DNA of 36,124 nucleotides, from the NCBI GenBank assembly GCA_900553595.1, contig USEC01000018.1:1-36124 (forward strand), read 5' to 3'. Numbering within the stretch: position 1 is the first letter of the stretch; each line of letters opens with the position of its first letter. The notes below the pieces were generated by a model, which was not told the origin of the DNA, made no database searches, and was given only the letters and a program-made list of their open reading frames with translations. The translations under genes were made by a program, and so were the position numbers. The stretch is from an uncultured Prevotella sp. Its GTDB lineage: Bacteria > Bacteroidota > Bacteroidia > Bacteroidales > Bacteroidaceae. This document shows, one piece after another, positions 1 through 9,032 of the stretch.

Positions 1-9
1 TTGGATGGT

Positions 10-38
10 GTTGTCGGGCGGGACGCCCGACCTCCTAT
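10..38 (+). repeat. Hairpin repeat, copy 1
   Basis: The stem is GTCGGGCG, loop GGA, CGCCCGAC, followed by CTCCTAT. Compared with the copies at 18943 and 36012, one A-T pair of the stem has become G-C on both sides, so the structure is kept while the sequence changes. Confidence 0.75.
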
Positions 39-169
39 CTTTTTACTCTTTTACCTTTTACTCTTAAACCCAAATCGGTCATTAGATTTGAAGGGCATAG
101 AGGTTCCGCTCCGCGGAACCCGTAGCTAAAAGTTTTTACCGGACAGCAATAAAAAAATAAAGTAATATT

Positions 170-202
170 CCGAAAAAAGGCTGCCGATGTGGCTTTTTTC
201 GG
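170..202. terminator. Hairpin with A/T-run stem, possible terminator
   Basis: CCGAAAAAAG at 170-179 pairs with CTTTTTTCGG at 193-202 around a 13-base loop. The T run lies inside the stem, so it could act in either direction. No gene is visible upstream within the window. Confidence 0.4.
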
Positions 203-212
203 TAATTTGTTG

Positions 213-220
213 TAATTTTG
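213..220 (+). promoter_or_regulatory. -7 box for the GH92 gene
   Basis: TAATTTTG matches the Bacteroidetes -7 consensus TAnnTTTG. The expected -33 TTTG is not present 19-21 bases upstream, so support is from one element only. Confidence 0.4.
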
Positions 221-281
221 TAGAGACCCCGACCCGTATTGGAATCATAATGCCGAAAACAAACAATCAAATAAACGAGAA

Positions 282-2582
282 ATGAACAAAAGACATCTGT
301 TTACTGCCTTCCTCGCCCTCGTGTCGTTGTGCATGAGTGTGGCAAGGATTTATGAGCCTGTCGATTATGTCAGCACCCTTGTGGGCACCGAGTCGAAGCA
401 CTCGCTCTCCACGGGCAACACCTATCCTGCCGTCGCCCTGCCCTGGGGCATGAACTTCTGGACTCCGCAGACGGGCAAGATGGGCGACGGATGGGCATAC
501 GTCTATTCCGCCGACAAGCTGCGCGGATTCAAGCAGACCCACCAGCCGAGTCCGTGGATTAACGATTACGGACAGTTCACCATCATGCCGGAGACCGGCA
601 CTCCAGTTTTCGATGAGGACAAGCGTGCCTCATGGTTCTCGCACAAGGCAGAGGTGGCGAAGCCCTATTACTACCGCGCCTACCTCGCCGACTACGACAT
701 CGTGACCGAAATCACGCCCACAGAACGTGCCGCCATCATGCGCATCACGTTCCCGCAGAGCGACAGTTCCTATGTGGTGCTCGACGCTTTCGACGACGGT
801 TCGTATGTGAAGATAGTGCCGGAGAAGAACATGATTGTGGGATACACGACGAAAAACAACGGCGGCGTGCCCGATAACTTCAGAAACTACTTCGTGCTCA
901 AGTTCGACAAGGCATTCACCTACACCACAGCCGTGGCCGACGGCAAACTGATGGCGGGCGAACTCGTGGCCGACTGCAACCATGCCGGTGCCATCGTGGG
1001 ATTCAGCACAAAGCGCAGCGAGCAGGTGAATGTGCGCATAGCGTCGTCGTTCATCTCGGAGGAGCAGGCTGTGCTCAACCTCGACGAACTGGGAAACAGC
1101 AGCTTCGAGCAGGTGAAGGCCGAAGGACGCAAGACATGGAACAACGTGCTCGGACGCATAGAGGTGAAGGATGGCGACATCGACCATCTGCGCACATTCT
1201 ATTCGTGTCTCTACCGTTCGGTGCTCTTCCCACGCAGTTTCCATGAGAAGAACGCTGCCGGCGAGACCGTCCACTACAGTCCCTACAACGGCGAGGTGCT
1301 GCCGGGCTACATGTTCACCGACACAGGTTTTTGGGATACCTTTCGCTGCCTGTTCCCGTTGCTCAACGTTATGTATCCCTCGATGAACGAAAAGATGCAG
1401 GAAGGACTCGTGAACGCATACAAAGAGAGCGGCTTCCTGCCCGAATGGGCGAGTCCAGGACACCGTGGTTGCATGGTGGGCAACAACTCGGCTTCGGTCG
1501 TTGCCGATGCCTATCTGAAAGGATGCCGCGGCTACGACATACAGACTCTGTGGGAAGCCCTGAAGCACGGAGCCAACGCCGTACACCCGACAGTGTCCTC
1601 CACGGGACGAAAGGGATTCGAATATTACAACAAACTGGGTTATGTGCCTTACGATGTGAAGATAAACGAGAATGTGGCACGCACCCTTGAGTATGCCTAT
1701 GACGACTGGTGCATCTATCAGCTCGGTCTGAAGCTCGGCAAACCGAAGAAGGAACTCGAACCGTTCAAGAAGCGCGCCTTCAACTACCGCAACGTGTTCG
1801 ACAAGGAGACCAACCTCATGCGCGGACGCTTGCAGAACGGAAAGTTCCAGAGTCCGTTCTCGCCGCTGAAATGGGGCGACGCTTTCACCGAGGGAAATGC
1901 ATGGCACTACACATGGTCGGTGTTCCACGACCCGGAGGGACTCATACGCCTTATGGGCGGAAAGCAGACCTTCAACGCCATGCTCGACTCCGTATTCAAC
2001 GTGCCGCCATTGTTCGACGACAGCTACTACGGCAGCGTGATACACGAAATACGCGAGATGCAGATAATGAATATGGGCAACTACGCACACGGCAACCAGC
2101 CCGTACAGCACATGATTTACCTCTACGGCTACTCCGGTGAACCTTGGAAGACCCAATACTGGATTCGCCAGACCATGGACCGCATGTACAACGCCAACCC
2201 CGACGGCTATTGCGGCGACGAGGACAACGGACAGACATCGGCATGGTATGTGTTCTCGGCAATGGGATTCTATCCCGTCTGCCCCGGTTCGGGAGAGTAT
2301 GTGCTCGGCACTCCCTACTTCGACGAGATGACACTGCACCTTGAAAACGGCAAGACCGTGAGCATCAAGGCACGCAACAACAGCGAGGAAAACTGCTACA
2401 TACAGCAGCTCCTGCTCAACGGCGCACCTTACTCGAAGAACTACATCACACACACCGACCTCATGAACGGTGCCACCTTCATCTACGACCTCGGTGCAAA
2501 GCCCAACACGCATCGCGGCACTGCCGACACGGATGCGCCTTACTCGTTCTCAAAGGAAAAGGCGTTGAAGGGGAAAAAGTAA
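282..2582 (+). CDS. GH92 family alpha-mannosidase, secreted
   Basis: This 766-residue protein matches glycoside hydrolase family 92, whose members are calcium-dependent exo-acting alpha-mannosidases that trim mannose-containing glycans. Visible family signatures are TYPAVALPWGMN near residue 48, GFKQTHQPSPW near 90, EGNAWHY at about 537 and GDEDNGQTSAW at about 645-655. The last is the acidic loop where the family's catalytic carboxylates lie. A hydrophobic N-terminus (about residues 5-20) suggests export, probably to the periplasm or surface; it lacks a clear lipobox. The length is typical of the family. It stands alone, not in an obvious polysaccharide utilisation locus: no SusC/SusD pair is adjacent. 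It converges on the YfhO gene and shares a bidirectional terminator with it. The family call is strong; linkage specificity cannot be read from sequence. Confidence 0.95.
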   Translation: MNKRHLFTAFLALVSLCMSVARIYEPVDYVSTLVGTESKHSLSTGNTYPAVALPWGMNFWTPQTGKMGDGWAYVYSADKLRGFKQTHQPSPWINDYGQFTIMPETGTPVFDEDKRASWFSHKAEVAKPYYYRAYLADYDIVTEITPTERAAIMRITFPQSDSSYVVLDAFDDGSYVKIVPEKNMIVGYTTKNNGGVPDNFRNYFVLKFDKAFTYTTAVADGKLMAGELVADCNHAGAIVGFSTKRSEQVNVRIASSFISEEQAVLNLDELGNSSFEQVKAEGRKTWNNVLGRIEVKDGDIDHLRTFYSCLYRSVLFPRSFHEKNAAGETVHYSPYNGEVLPGYMFTDTGFWDTFRCLFPLLNVMYPSMNEKMQEGLVNAYKESGFLPEWASPGHRGCMVGNNSASVVADAYLKGCRGYDIQTLWEALKHGANAVHPTVSSTGRKGFEYYNKLGYVPYDVKINENVARTLEYAYDDWCIYQLGLKLGKPKKELEPFKKRAFNYRNVFDKETNLMRGRLQNGKFQSPFSPLKWGDAFTEGNAWHYTWSVFHDPEGLIRLMGGKQTFNAMLDSVFNVPPLFDDSYYGSVIHEIREMQIMNMGNYAHGNQPVQHMIYLYGYSGEPWKTQYWIRQTMDRMYNANPDGYCGDEDNGQTSAWYVFSAMGFYPVCPGSGEYVLGTPYFDEMTLHLENGKTVSIKARNNSEENCYIQQLLLNGAPYSKNYITHTDLMNGATFIYDLGAKPNTHRGTADTDAPYSFSKEKALKGKK

Positions 2583-2694
2583 AACCATCCATATAGCGTT
2601 TGCAAAGTAATTTCCAATAATTGGTTGCAGTTTGTTATCCCGTGCCAATTGATTGGCATTTATTTAGGAAACCTTTGCCGGATGGCAATGAATG

Positions 2695-2742
2695 AAAAAG
2701 GGACATACCTAAGCTCGCATGGCTTGTGGTATGTCCCTTTGT
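2695..2742. terminator. Bidirectional terminator between the GH92 and yfhO-like genes
   Basis: AAAGGGACATACC (2697-2709) pairs perfectly with GGTATGTCCCTTT (2728-2740) around an 18-base loop. A and T runs flank both sides, fitting a shared terminator for two convergent genes. Two shorter palindromes precede it (2643-2658 and 2676-2687). Confidence 0.8.
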
Positions 2743-2785
2743 CGTGATGTGTTCTTTGCTGTATGTGCGGTGTGCGGCAGGGTAT

Positions 2786-5359
2786 TTAGTTCTTCACCAC
2801 ATACTGTTCCTGCTTCTTGCGGTTGCCCTTGCGCCACTCGAAGAACACTCCTATGGCTATGGCAAGGACTAGGAGCAGGTAGGAAACGTATGCCGCCGTC
2901 TCCGTATGCTTCACTGATGCGGGCTTGAAGGTGAGCACCACGCTGTGCTGTCCGGGCTTCACGTTGATGGCACGGAGTATGTAGTTCACACGGCCTACGG
3001 GCACTTCCTCGCCATCTACGGTTGCTGTCCAGCCGGGATAGTACACTTCCGAGAACACCACGATACCGCCCTTTGCCGACTGCACGGTGTAGGTGAGTTC
3101 GTTGGGTTCATACTTCTTCAGTGTCACCACCGATGTGTTCTGCTGCGGAACAGCCTCGCCGAGGTCCTGCTTGAACTTGGCGTCTGCCACGGCAGAGTGT
3201 CGCAGGTCGATTTTTCCTATGGCGTCAATCTCCTTGTTGGCGTTGTCCACATATTCTATATGGTCGATGAACCATGCGTTGCCGAATGCGTAGGGGTTCT
3301 GCAAAGGCACGGTCTGTCCGCTTTGCAGCGGCAGTATGATGTATTTCGCGTTAAGCATGTTGATGACGGGGTAGATGCTGTCGCCCGCAACGCGTGTCAT
3401 GTCGCCCTGCGCCTGCGCTATTGCCGGCATCATGCGCTGCATTTCGGGCGAGATGTAGTAGTCCACCATCTCCTGATAACGGCGCAGCTTGGCAGCGTGG
3501 TAGCCTCCGATGCTCTTGTGGTGCGATGAGGTCTCGTTCTCGTTGAATGTGTTTGAGGCGAGGTTCAGCACGCGGTAGTCGAGCGAGCGGTCCTGAAGTA
3601 TCTGCTTGTCGGTGGCTGTTTCCTGGATAGGAGTCTCTCTTACGCTGCGTTCTACGAACATATCGTCGTTGAGATAACGCTTGTTCACCTGCCACATGTC
3701 GATGAGGCAGAGCACGATGATGGCTCCGACGGCATACACGGGCTGTATCTTCTTGAAGCGGATGAGTGTCAGTATGCCTGTGCCGATAGCCACGATGAAG
3801 AATGTGCGCCAGCAGTCGGCGGTGAAGATGGATATGCGTACTGCCCGGAGGTTGGCCACGAGCGGGCCGAGGTATTCCTGCGGTATGTTCTGCAATGCCG
3901 TCATTTCGTTGGCTGAGATGAAGTCGGGGAAGAACACCGATGGCATTATGGCGAACAGCAGGGCCATGCCTCCCGTGGCGATGAAGCTCATTGCCACCCA
4001 GAAATAGTTGTTGGTGCGCAGCGAGACGATGTTGTGTTTCGCTGTTCCCAGATATATCTTGATGGGCTGCGCGAGGAAGTCGGGTGTCTCAAGAATCTTC
4101 TTCAGTGCCATCATCGCAAGCAGCGGGATGGTGAATTCGGCTATGACGAGGATGGATGCCACCGTGCGGAACTTGGCATACATGGGCACATAGTCGAGGA
4201 AAAGGTCGGTGAACCACATGAAGTTGCGTCCCCATGAGAGCAGCACCGAGAGTGCTGTGGCGGCGAACAAAGCCCATTTCATCGGACCTTTCACTATGAA
4301 CAGACCCAAAATGAAGAGCATCAGCACGAAAGCTCCCACATAGACGGGGCCGCTTGTACCCGGCTGATTGCCCCAGTATTGTCCCATCTGCTGATAAATC
4401 TCATAGAACTGCGGGTCGGCTTTTTCCATGGCTTTCTCGTTTTGTGCCAATGGTACCGACGCTCCGCCCTTGGTGTTGGGCACGAGCAGGGTCCATGTCT
4501 CGTCGATGCCGTAGCTCCATTGTGTTATGTAGTCGCGGTCGAGTCCGCTCGAAGTCTGGTTGGCTGAGTTCTTTTTCACGAGTTCGCTCTTGCCACGCAT
4601 CGACTCCTTGGCATACTGCCATGTGTGGAACAGGTTGCTGAGGTTTATCACCACGCCCAGAGTTGCGGCGACTATGCACACCGCCGTAGCCTTGCCGAAC
4701 TGTGCGAGCCGTTTTTTCTGTATGGCTTCCACGAGGTAGGCGAGCACCATGAATGCTATGATGAACATGTAGTAATATGTCATCTGCACATGGTTGGCAA
4801 GTATTTCGAGTGCGGTGAATATGGCTGTCACCACGAATCCCCACAGGTATTTGCCCCTATATGCGAGCACTATACCTGCAATCATCGGCGGCAGATAGGC
4901 AAGAGCTATCACTTTCCAGATGTGTCCGGCTGCGATGATGATGAAGAAGTAGCTGCTGAATGCCCAGACTATGGATCCGAGCACTGCCAGATGCCGTCGG
5001 AAGTCGAACGCCCGCAGCAGGATATAGAAGCCGAGCAGATAGACAAACACATACCACACGTTCTCCGGCAGCCACAGATGATAGAAGTTGCCCACTTCGT
5101 TGAGCACCTGCTGGCTGTTGTACGACGGTGCCATCTGGTAGGTAGGCATTCCGCAGAAGAGCGAGTTGGTCCATCGTGTGCGCTCGCCGGTGCGCTGATA
5201 GTATTCCTGCTGCTCCACTCCCGCGCCTCGTCCGGCCTGGGAATCGTGGCGGTAGAGTATGCGTCCCTCGGTGTCGGCGGGGAAGAAGTAGGCAAATGAA
5301 ATTACTGCAAAAAGCAATATCACCAGTGCGTCTGGCAAGAATCGTTTCAATGTATTCAT
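2786..5359 (-). CDS. YfhO-family polytopic membrane protein
   Basis: This 857-residue protein has many hydrophobic segments, starting with residues about 10-28 and ending with one near 825-843 before a basic tail. A long soluble region follows residue about 590. The late motif with YYPGWTATVDGEEV near residue 775 is typical of the YfhO family (PF09586), whose characterised Firmicutes members are GT-C-like proteins involved in glycosylating cell-envelope polymers. In Bacteroidetes the role is not established; a lipid-carrier-dependent sugar transfer in the envelope is an inference. The start at 5359 places a hydrophobic signal-anchor directly at the N-terminus. A -7 box TAACTTTG lies upstream on the minus strand (5417-5424) with a partial -33 (CTTG, spacing 20). 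Confidence 0.88.
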   Translation of the reverse strand: MNTLKRFLPDALVILLFAVISFAYFFPADTEGRILYRHDSQAGRGAGVEQQEYYQRTGERTRWTNSLFCGMPTYQMAPSYNSQQVLNEVGNFYHLWLPENVWYVFVYLLGFYILLRAFDFRRHLAVLGSIVWAFSSYFFIIIAAGHIWKVIALAYLPPMIAGIVLAYRGKYLWGFVVTAIFTALEILANHVQMTYYYMFIIAFMVLAYLVEAIQKKRLAQFGKATAVCIVAATLGVVINLSNLFHTWQYAKESMRGKSELVKKNSANQTSSGLDRDYITQWSYGIDETWTLLVPNTKGGASVPLAQNEKAMEKADPQFYEIYQQMGQYWGNQPGTSGPVYVGAFVLMLFILGLFIVKGPMKWALFAATALSVLLSWGRNFMWFTDLFLDYVPMYAKFRTVASILVIAEFTIPLLAMMALKKILETPDFLAQPIKIYLGTAKHNIVSLRTNNYFWVAMSFIATGGMALLFAIMPSVFFPDFISANEMTALQNIPQEYLGPLVANLRAVRISIFTADCWRTFFIVAIGTGILTLIRFKKIQPVYAVGAIIVLCLIDMWQVNKRYLNDDMFVERSVRETPIQETATDKQILQDRSLDYRVLNLASNTFNENETSSHHKSIGGYHAAKLRRYQEMVDYYISPEMQRMMPAIAQAQGDMTRVAGDSIYPVINMLNAKYIILPLQSGQTVPLQNPYAFGNAWFIDHIEYVDNANKEIDAIGKIDLRHSAVADAKFKQDLGEAVPQQNTSVVTLKKYEPNELTYTVQSAKGGIVVFSEVYYPGWTATVDGEEVPVGRVNYILRAINVKPGQHSVVLTFKPASVKHTETAAYVSYLLLVLAIAIGVFFEWRKGNRKKQEQYVVKN

Positions 5360-5416
5360 TTATATAATGTTTTTTTGATTTTCCACTTGTTTCGGCTGTA
5401 ATGCCAATCTGCTTAC

Positions 5417-5448
5417 AAAGTTACGCAAATATCGCTCATTGTGCAAGT
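5417..5448 (-). promoter_or_regulatory. Promoter of the yfhO-like gene
   Basis: Read on the minus strand, a TAACTTTG box (5417-5424) is preceded after 20 bases by CTTG, close to the TTTG-N19/20-TAnnTTTG pattern. It implies a leader of roughly 50 nt before the start at 5359. Confidence 0.5.
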
Positions 5449-5485
5449 TAAGCCGTGGTTTTGTTATTGTGGTCATAAAACTTTT

Positions 5486-5512
5486 GGAGGCCGGACGCAG
5501 TGTCCGACCTCC
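5486..5512. repeat. Hairpin repeat, divergent copy 2
   Basis: GGAGG and CCTCC enclose CGGAC, loop gcagt, GTCCG. It keeps the CGACCTCC tail of the hairpin family at 10, 18943, 35906 and 36012 but has a different stem sequence. It lies just after the stop codon of the broken receptor gene (minus strand). Confidence 0.5.
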
Positions 5513-5532
5513 TGAAAGTGTGTGTGGTGGGG

Positions 5533-8064
5533 TTATTTCCCGTTTCCGCTTTTCACATCGTCATTCTCTATTGTCTTCATGGCTTTCTTCACTCCCGATG
5601 TCAGTTCGCCCAGACGCAGCGATATATTGATGCCGAAGTTGGGTGCCGACTGGTAGAAATCGCTGTTGTATGTGAAGTTGCTTCCGTATCTTGTGTTCTT
5701 GTATCGTCTCTCCTTTTGCAGGAAATTGTTGGCGAACAGCGATATGGTGAATCTCTTCTTGAGCATCGATTTGCGCAAAGCCAGTGAGTAGTAGTTGTTG
5801 CCCTGGCTTTTGTCTTGCAGTCCGGGGTTGCTTGTCCATCCGCTGAATCCTGCGCTTATCTGCCAGTCTTTGGGCAGGGTCTGTTCCAGATTCATGTACA
5901 GGCTGCCGTACCATCCGTAGTTGTGGAGCGACTGGCGGTCGTTGTAGTCGGAGTAGTCCACCCATGTGTTCATGTAGAGGCGTGTGTTCTTGAATATCGT
6001 CCAGCTGATGTATCCTGACAGACTTGTTGTCTGTGTCTTGCCTATGTTATAGTAGGTGTCGTAGTTCACCATCTTGCCTGTGGGGTTCTTCACGCCGCTT
6101 ATATCGTTGTCGTTCACCAGAGTCGTCACCGACTCTATGCTGTTGTTGGTGAAGCTGTGGCGCAGTGTCCAGCTGGTGGAGAACCTTGCAGCGAAGAAAT
6201 TGTAGGTGAGTGCGAACGAATGGTTCTTCTCGCTCACGAGGTTGGAGTTGCCCTGCTGCAACACGCCCGGCGTGCTTTGGTCGAGATATGGGTTGAGATA
6301 CCAGATGTTGGGTCGCCAGATGCGCATGTTGTAGGCGAAGCGCAGGCTCTGCTGGTCGTTGATGCGGTAGCCGATACTTGCCGACGGCACGAGGTCGTTG
6401 AAGTCCTTGCCGAAGTCCTGCCCGTTGCCCAACACGTATTTCACATCCTGCTTGGTGTGCTCGTAGCGCAGTCCGGCGCGTCCGGAGAACTTGCCTAATT
6501 TCAGTCCGTAGCCGGTGTAGGCGGCGAGGATGTCGTTGCGGTGGCGGTAGTGCATGCTGTTGTCGTCGTCGAAGAGGTAGTCGGTGGCGTCGGTCTTTTG
6601 CAGATAGCGGTCGGAGTTGGCGCGGTTGTCGCGCAGTATGTACTTCACGCCGGTCTCTATGGTGTGTGCCTTGCCTATGGGTGTGGTGTAGTCAATCTGG
6701 AATGTGTGCTCCGTGCTCCGCGAGTGTACATCGGTGAACTGGTTGCGGGCGAGGCTTATGAAGTCGGTCCAGTCGTCGGCAGCCTCGCGGTCTTTGTAGT
6801 CGTCGGTGTCGTTGATGCTGTACGGCGAAGTGGAAATGCGGTAGGAGAAGGTGAGCATGCGCTCCTTCACATGGAACAGGCGCTGATAGTCGAAGCTGCC
6901 GTTGAGGAAAAAGGTGTTCTCCTTGCTTCTGCCCATCTGCTTGTAGGCGTAGAGTTGCGAGCCGTCGAGAGGCGAGGTGGCATTCAGGACATTTGTGGAA
7001 TGCGTGGAGTTGTGGCTGTTGGATATGCCGATGCTTGCCGTGACGAGGCGCAGCGTGTCAATGTCGTAGCTCGCTTCGAAGTTGCCTGAATGGAAGTTTT
7101 CGTATGTCTTCGATGTCGCTCTTGATGTCGCATTGCTCGCCGATGGCGTGGAAGGGTCGCCGGTGAAGATGCGGTCGGCGTCGTTGTGGCTTTCGGGCAG
7201 GGGCGAATAGTTGTAGTTGTAGCGTGCGCTCATGGTGAGCTTGTCCTTCTTTATGGTGGAATACACCGAGCCTCCGTATGAGAACTTGGCTGCCCATCCG
7301 TTGAAGTTGGCTGTGTATCCTTCCAGACCTTTGCCCACGGTGACGATGTTGAGGATGCCTCCCACGCCCTCGGCGTCGTACTTCGGTCCGGGGTTGGTTA
7401 TCACTTCTATCTTGCGTATGGAGCTTGCGGGCATGCTTTTGAGCACGTCCTTGGGGTTGTTCGACATCATGTTGTTGGGTCGTCCGTTCACATACACCTT
7501 GAAGTTGGAACTGCCGTTTACCTTGATGTTCTCCTAGCCATCGACGGTCACGAGTGGCACCTTGCGCAGCATTTCGAGTATGCTGTTGGTCTTCGAGTCG
7601 GGGTCGTCCTCCATGTTGTATTCTATCTTGTCGATGTCGGCCTTCACCAGCGGCTTCTGCGCCACGATTTCCACACCTGCCAGTTGCTTGCTGGCGTCAG
7701 ATATATATAAGGTGTCGAGGCTCACTGCCGTCATGTCGGGCTTCACGGCGAACTGCCGCACTATGGGCTTTCTGCCCATGGCGTTAATGGTGAGGGTGTA
7801 GTTGCCCGGTGTATGGAGCCATTCCTTGAACGCTCCGTCCTTGTCGGTGACTGCCATCTTCACGGCTTTCAGCGGGTTTTCTCTGGTTGTGATTTTCATG
7901 GTGGCATACATTTCGCCCTCTCTGGTGAGCGAGTCCACCACGACTCCCGACACCTGGCACTTCTTTCTCGGTTGCTGTGCCGAGGCGGTGGCCTGCAGGC
8001 AGAAGGTTGCCAGCAGGAGGGTCAGGCCGATGATGGCGGGGCGCTGTGAACGGATTCTTTTCAT
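5533..8064 (-). pseudogene. OMP_b-brl_3-type TonB-receptor-like barrel protein, interrupted by an in-frame TAG
   Basis: One reading frame runs from ATG at 8064 to the stop at 5533 but carries a TAG at 7534-7536, splitting it into 176 and about 666 residues. The 5' part has a signal peptide (ending near residue 29), a carboxypeptidase-regulatory-like domain and the start of a plug domain. The 3' part continues with VNGRPNNMMSNNPKDVL, a plug region containing KIEVITNPG, and a long aromatic-rich beta-barrel. No frameshift is present: both parts share a frame, and the codon is one C-to-T change from CAG (Gln), which would suit this plug motif. The intact form would be an outer-membrane protein of about 843 residues. 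The change could be a true nonsense mutation, a strain-level variant or a sequence error. TAG serves as the natural stop of the aspartyl protease gene at 27590, so general recoding of TAG is unlikely. Confidence 0.85.
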
Positions 8065-8460
8065 GTCTTATTCCGATTTGTTTGTTGATAATTCGATTAC
8101 TTGTAGTAGCAAAAAGCCTGTCGCTTTCGTGCTGCTGTCTTATAGACGCACAAGGGGTGCTTTTTTATACAGGCATTAACTTTCTTTAACCTCATGGCGG
8201 AATTTTGTTGTCTGCTGGGTGTTTTCATGGCTGTCCGGGGTATGTGATGAGGGTGTTTTCAAGACTTGTTTTGCATGGTTTTCAAACAAGCCTTGTTTGC
8301 ACTCAAAACAAGTCTTGTTTGCATTCAAAAGAAGCCTTGTTTGCGATGCAAAGAAGCCTTGTTTTGAAACGGGGTGTGACGGGCTTTGCAGGCAGGGTGG
8401 CGCCGGTGCGTTTCCGGGCGGGTTTCGCGTGTATTAGGATGGGCGTCAGAAAGGGTGTGA
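8065..8460. other. Intergenic region between rpsO and the broken receptor gene
   Basis: No gene is supported in this stretch. It holds the first 22-bp repeat array (about 8260-8375) and a plus-strand motif TTAACTTTCTTTAAC at 8167-8181. No TAnnTTTG promoter for the receptor gene was found, so that gene may use another sigma factor. Confidence 0.6.
8260..8375. repeat. 22-bp tandem repeat array, locus A
   Basis: The core AAGAAGCCTTGTTTG (with AACAAG variants) recurs with CTTGTTT at 8292, 8314, 8336 and 8358, an exact 22-base period. An earlier, less regular unit lies at 8265. The array ends in GAAACGGGGTG, an end shared with locus C at 27440. Short open frames through it are by-products of the repeat. 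Confidence 0.85.
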
Positions 8461-8462
8461 AA

Positions 8463-8497
8463 CAAAAAAATCCAAGAACCTTGACAATTCTTGGATT
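8463..8497 (-). terminator. rpsO terminator
   Basis: On the minus strand, ATCCAAGAA and TTCTTGGAT form a 9-bp stem with a 9-base loop, followed by a run of seven T. It lies about 27 bases after the rpsO stop codon. Confidence 0.85.
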
Positions 8498-8523
8498 TCT
8501 GTTTCCTTAAGCTTTGTCGTGCA

Positions 8524-8793
8524 TTACTTACGAAGGCCGAGGGCCTTGATGATGGCACGATAGCGAGTGATGTCGCGGTCGTACAGATAGTTGAGCAATG
8601 CGCGGCGCTTTCCTACCAGCTGTGTCAATGAACGTGCGGTAGTATAATCTTTACGGTTCTTCTTAAGATGTTCCGTCAAATGGGAAATACGGTATGAGAA
8701 CAATGCTATCTGGCTCTCAGCTGAACCAGTATCAGTGTTAGACTTTCCGTACTGTCCAAAGATCTCTTGTTTTTTTGCTTGATCTAAATACAT
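8524..8793 (-). CDS. rpsO: 30S ribosomal protein S15
   Basis: The 89-residue product has the full length and sequence of ribosomal protein uS15, including GSAESQIALFSYRISHLTEHLKKN split across its first two helices and LVGKRRALLNYLYDRD near the C-terminus. S15 binds the three-way junction of 16S rRNA and helps nucleate the platform of the small subunit. It is a single-gene unit here with its own terminator downstream and a TACCTTTG -7 box upstream (minus strand, 8838-8845). The roughly 45-nt leader could host autoregulation, as known for S15 in other bacteria, but no specific structure was verified. Confidence 0.98.
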   Translation of the reverse strand: MYLDQAKKQEIFGQYGKSNTDTGSAESQIALFSYRISHLTEHLKKNRKDYTTARSLTQLVGKRRALLNYLYDRDITRYRAIIKALGLRK

Positions 8794-8837
8794 AGAACTT
8801 TTTGTAATTTAAAATGTGATTTTGCTAAATGCGGATG

Positions 8838-8845
8838 CAAAGGTA
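8838..8845 (-). promoter_or_regulatory. -7 box of rpsO
   Basis: Read on the minus strand the sequence is TACCTTTG, matching TAnnTTTG. No clear -33 TTTG is found at the right distance. Confidence 0.45.
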
Positions 8846-8995
8846 CTAATTATTCTTCAAATTTGCCTTTGAAGCACAGTGTTTTACTCGTTTATTAACT
8901 TATTTTTGCAGTTTCAGAGCCGTTTCATTTCCCTTTCATGTGCGTGCGTGTTTTAAAATATAAGGTGAAGTTGCCTTTATGTGGATAAATATTAG

Positions 8996-9003
8996 TAACT
9001 TTG
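8996..9003 (+). promoter_or_regulatory. -7 box of typA
   Basis: TAACTTTG matches TAnnTTTG. Transcription would begin near 9008, downstream of the ATG at 8979, which supports the start codon at 9033 for typA. Confidence 0.5.
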
Positions 9004-9032
9004 CAGTCGGATTTTTTTTAAGGTATAAGCAA

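Larger units (their letters stand above)
1..281. other. Intergenic region upstream of the GH92 gene
   Basis: No gene is visible here. The stretch holds one copy of the GTCGAGCG-type hairpin repeat (10-38), a perfect 8-bp hairpin (GGTTCCGC, loop TCC, GCGGAACC) at 102-120, and a 10-bp stem with A and T runs at 170-202 that could end an upstream transcript. A -7 promoter box TAATTTTG lies at 213-220, about 60 bases before the GH92 start. No good TTTG -33 element sits at the usual spacing, so the promoter call is only partial. Confidence 0.6.

Noticed and set aside
630..2513. Long antisense open frame over the GH92 gene
   Set aside because: It mirrors a well-supported family gene, has a low-complexity valine/histidine-rich translation and no promoter. 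The same applies to the antisense frame at 15586-16575 within the M16 gene.
7534..7536. Recoding of TAG as glutamine or another amino acid
   Set aside because: TAG ends the aspartyl protease gene at 27590 at a natural C-terminus, and other genes use TAA and TGA normally, so a general recoding is not supported.
8260..8375. CRISPR-like appearance of the 22-bp arrays
   Set aside because: Unit period is 22 bases with only about 7 variable bases between cores. That is far too short for repeat plus spacer, the spacers are not unique, and no cas genes are in the window.
8205..8510. Short cysteine-rich proteins encoded across the repeat arrays (also 19009-19468 and 27258-27618)
   Set aside because: Frames on both strands come from translating the repeats themselves; no start signals or conserved flanks.
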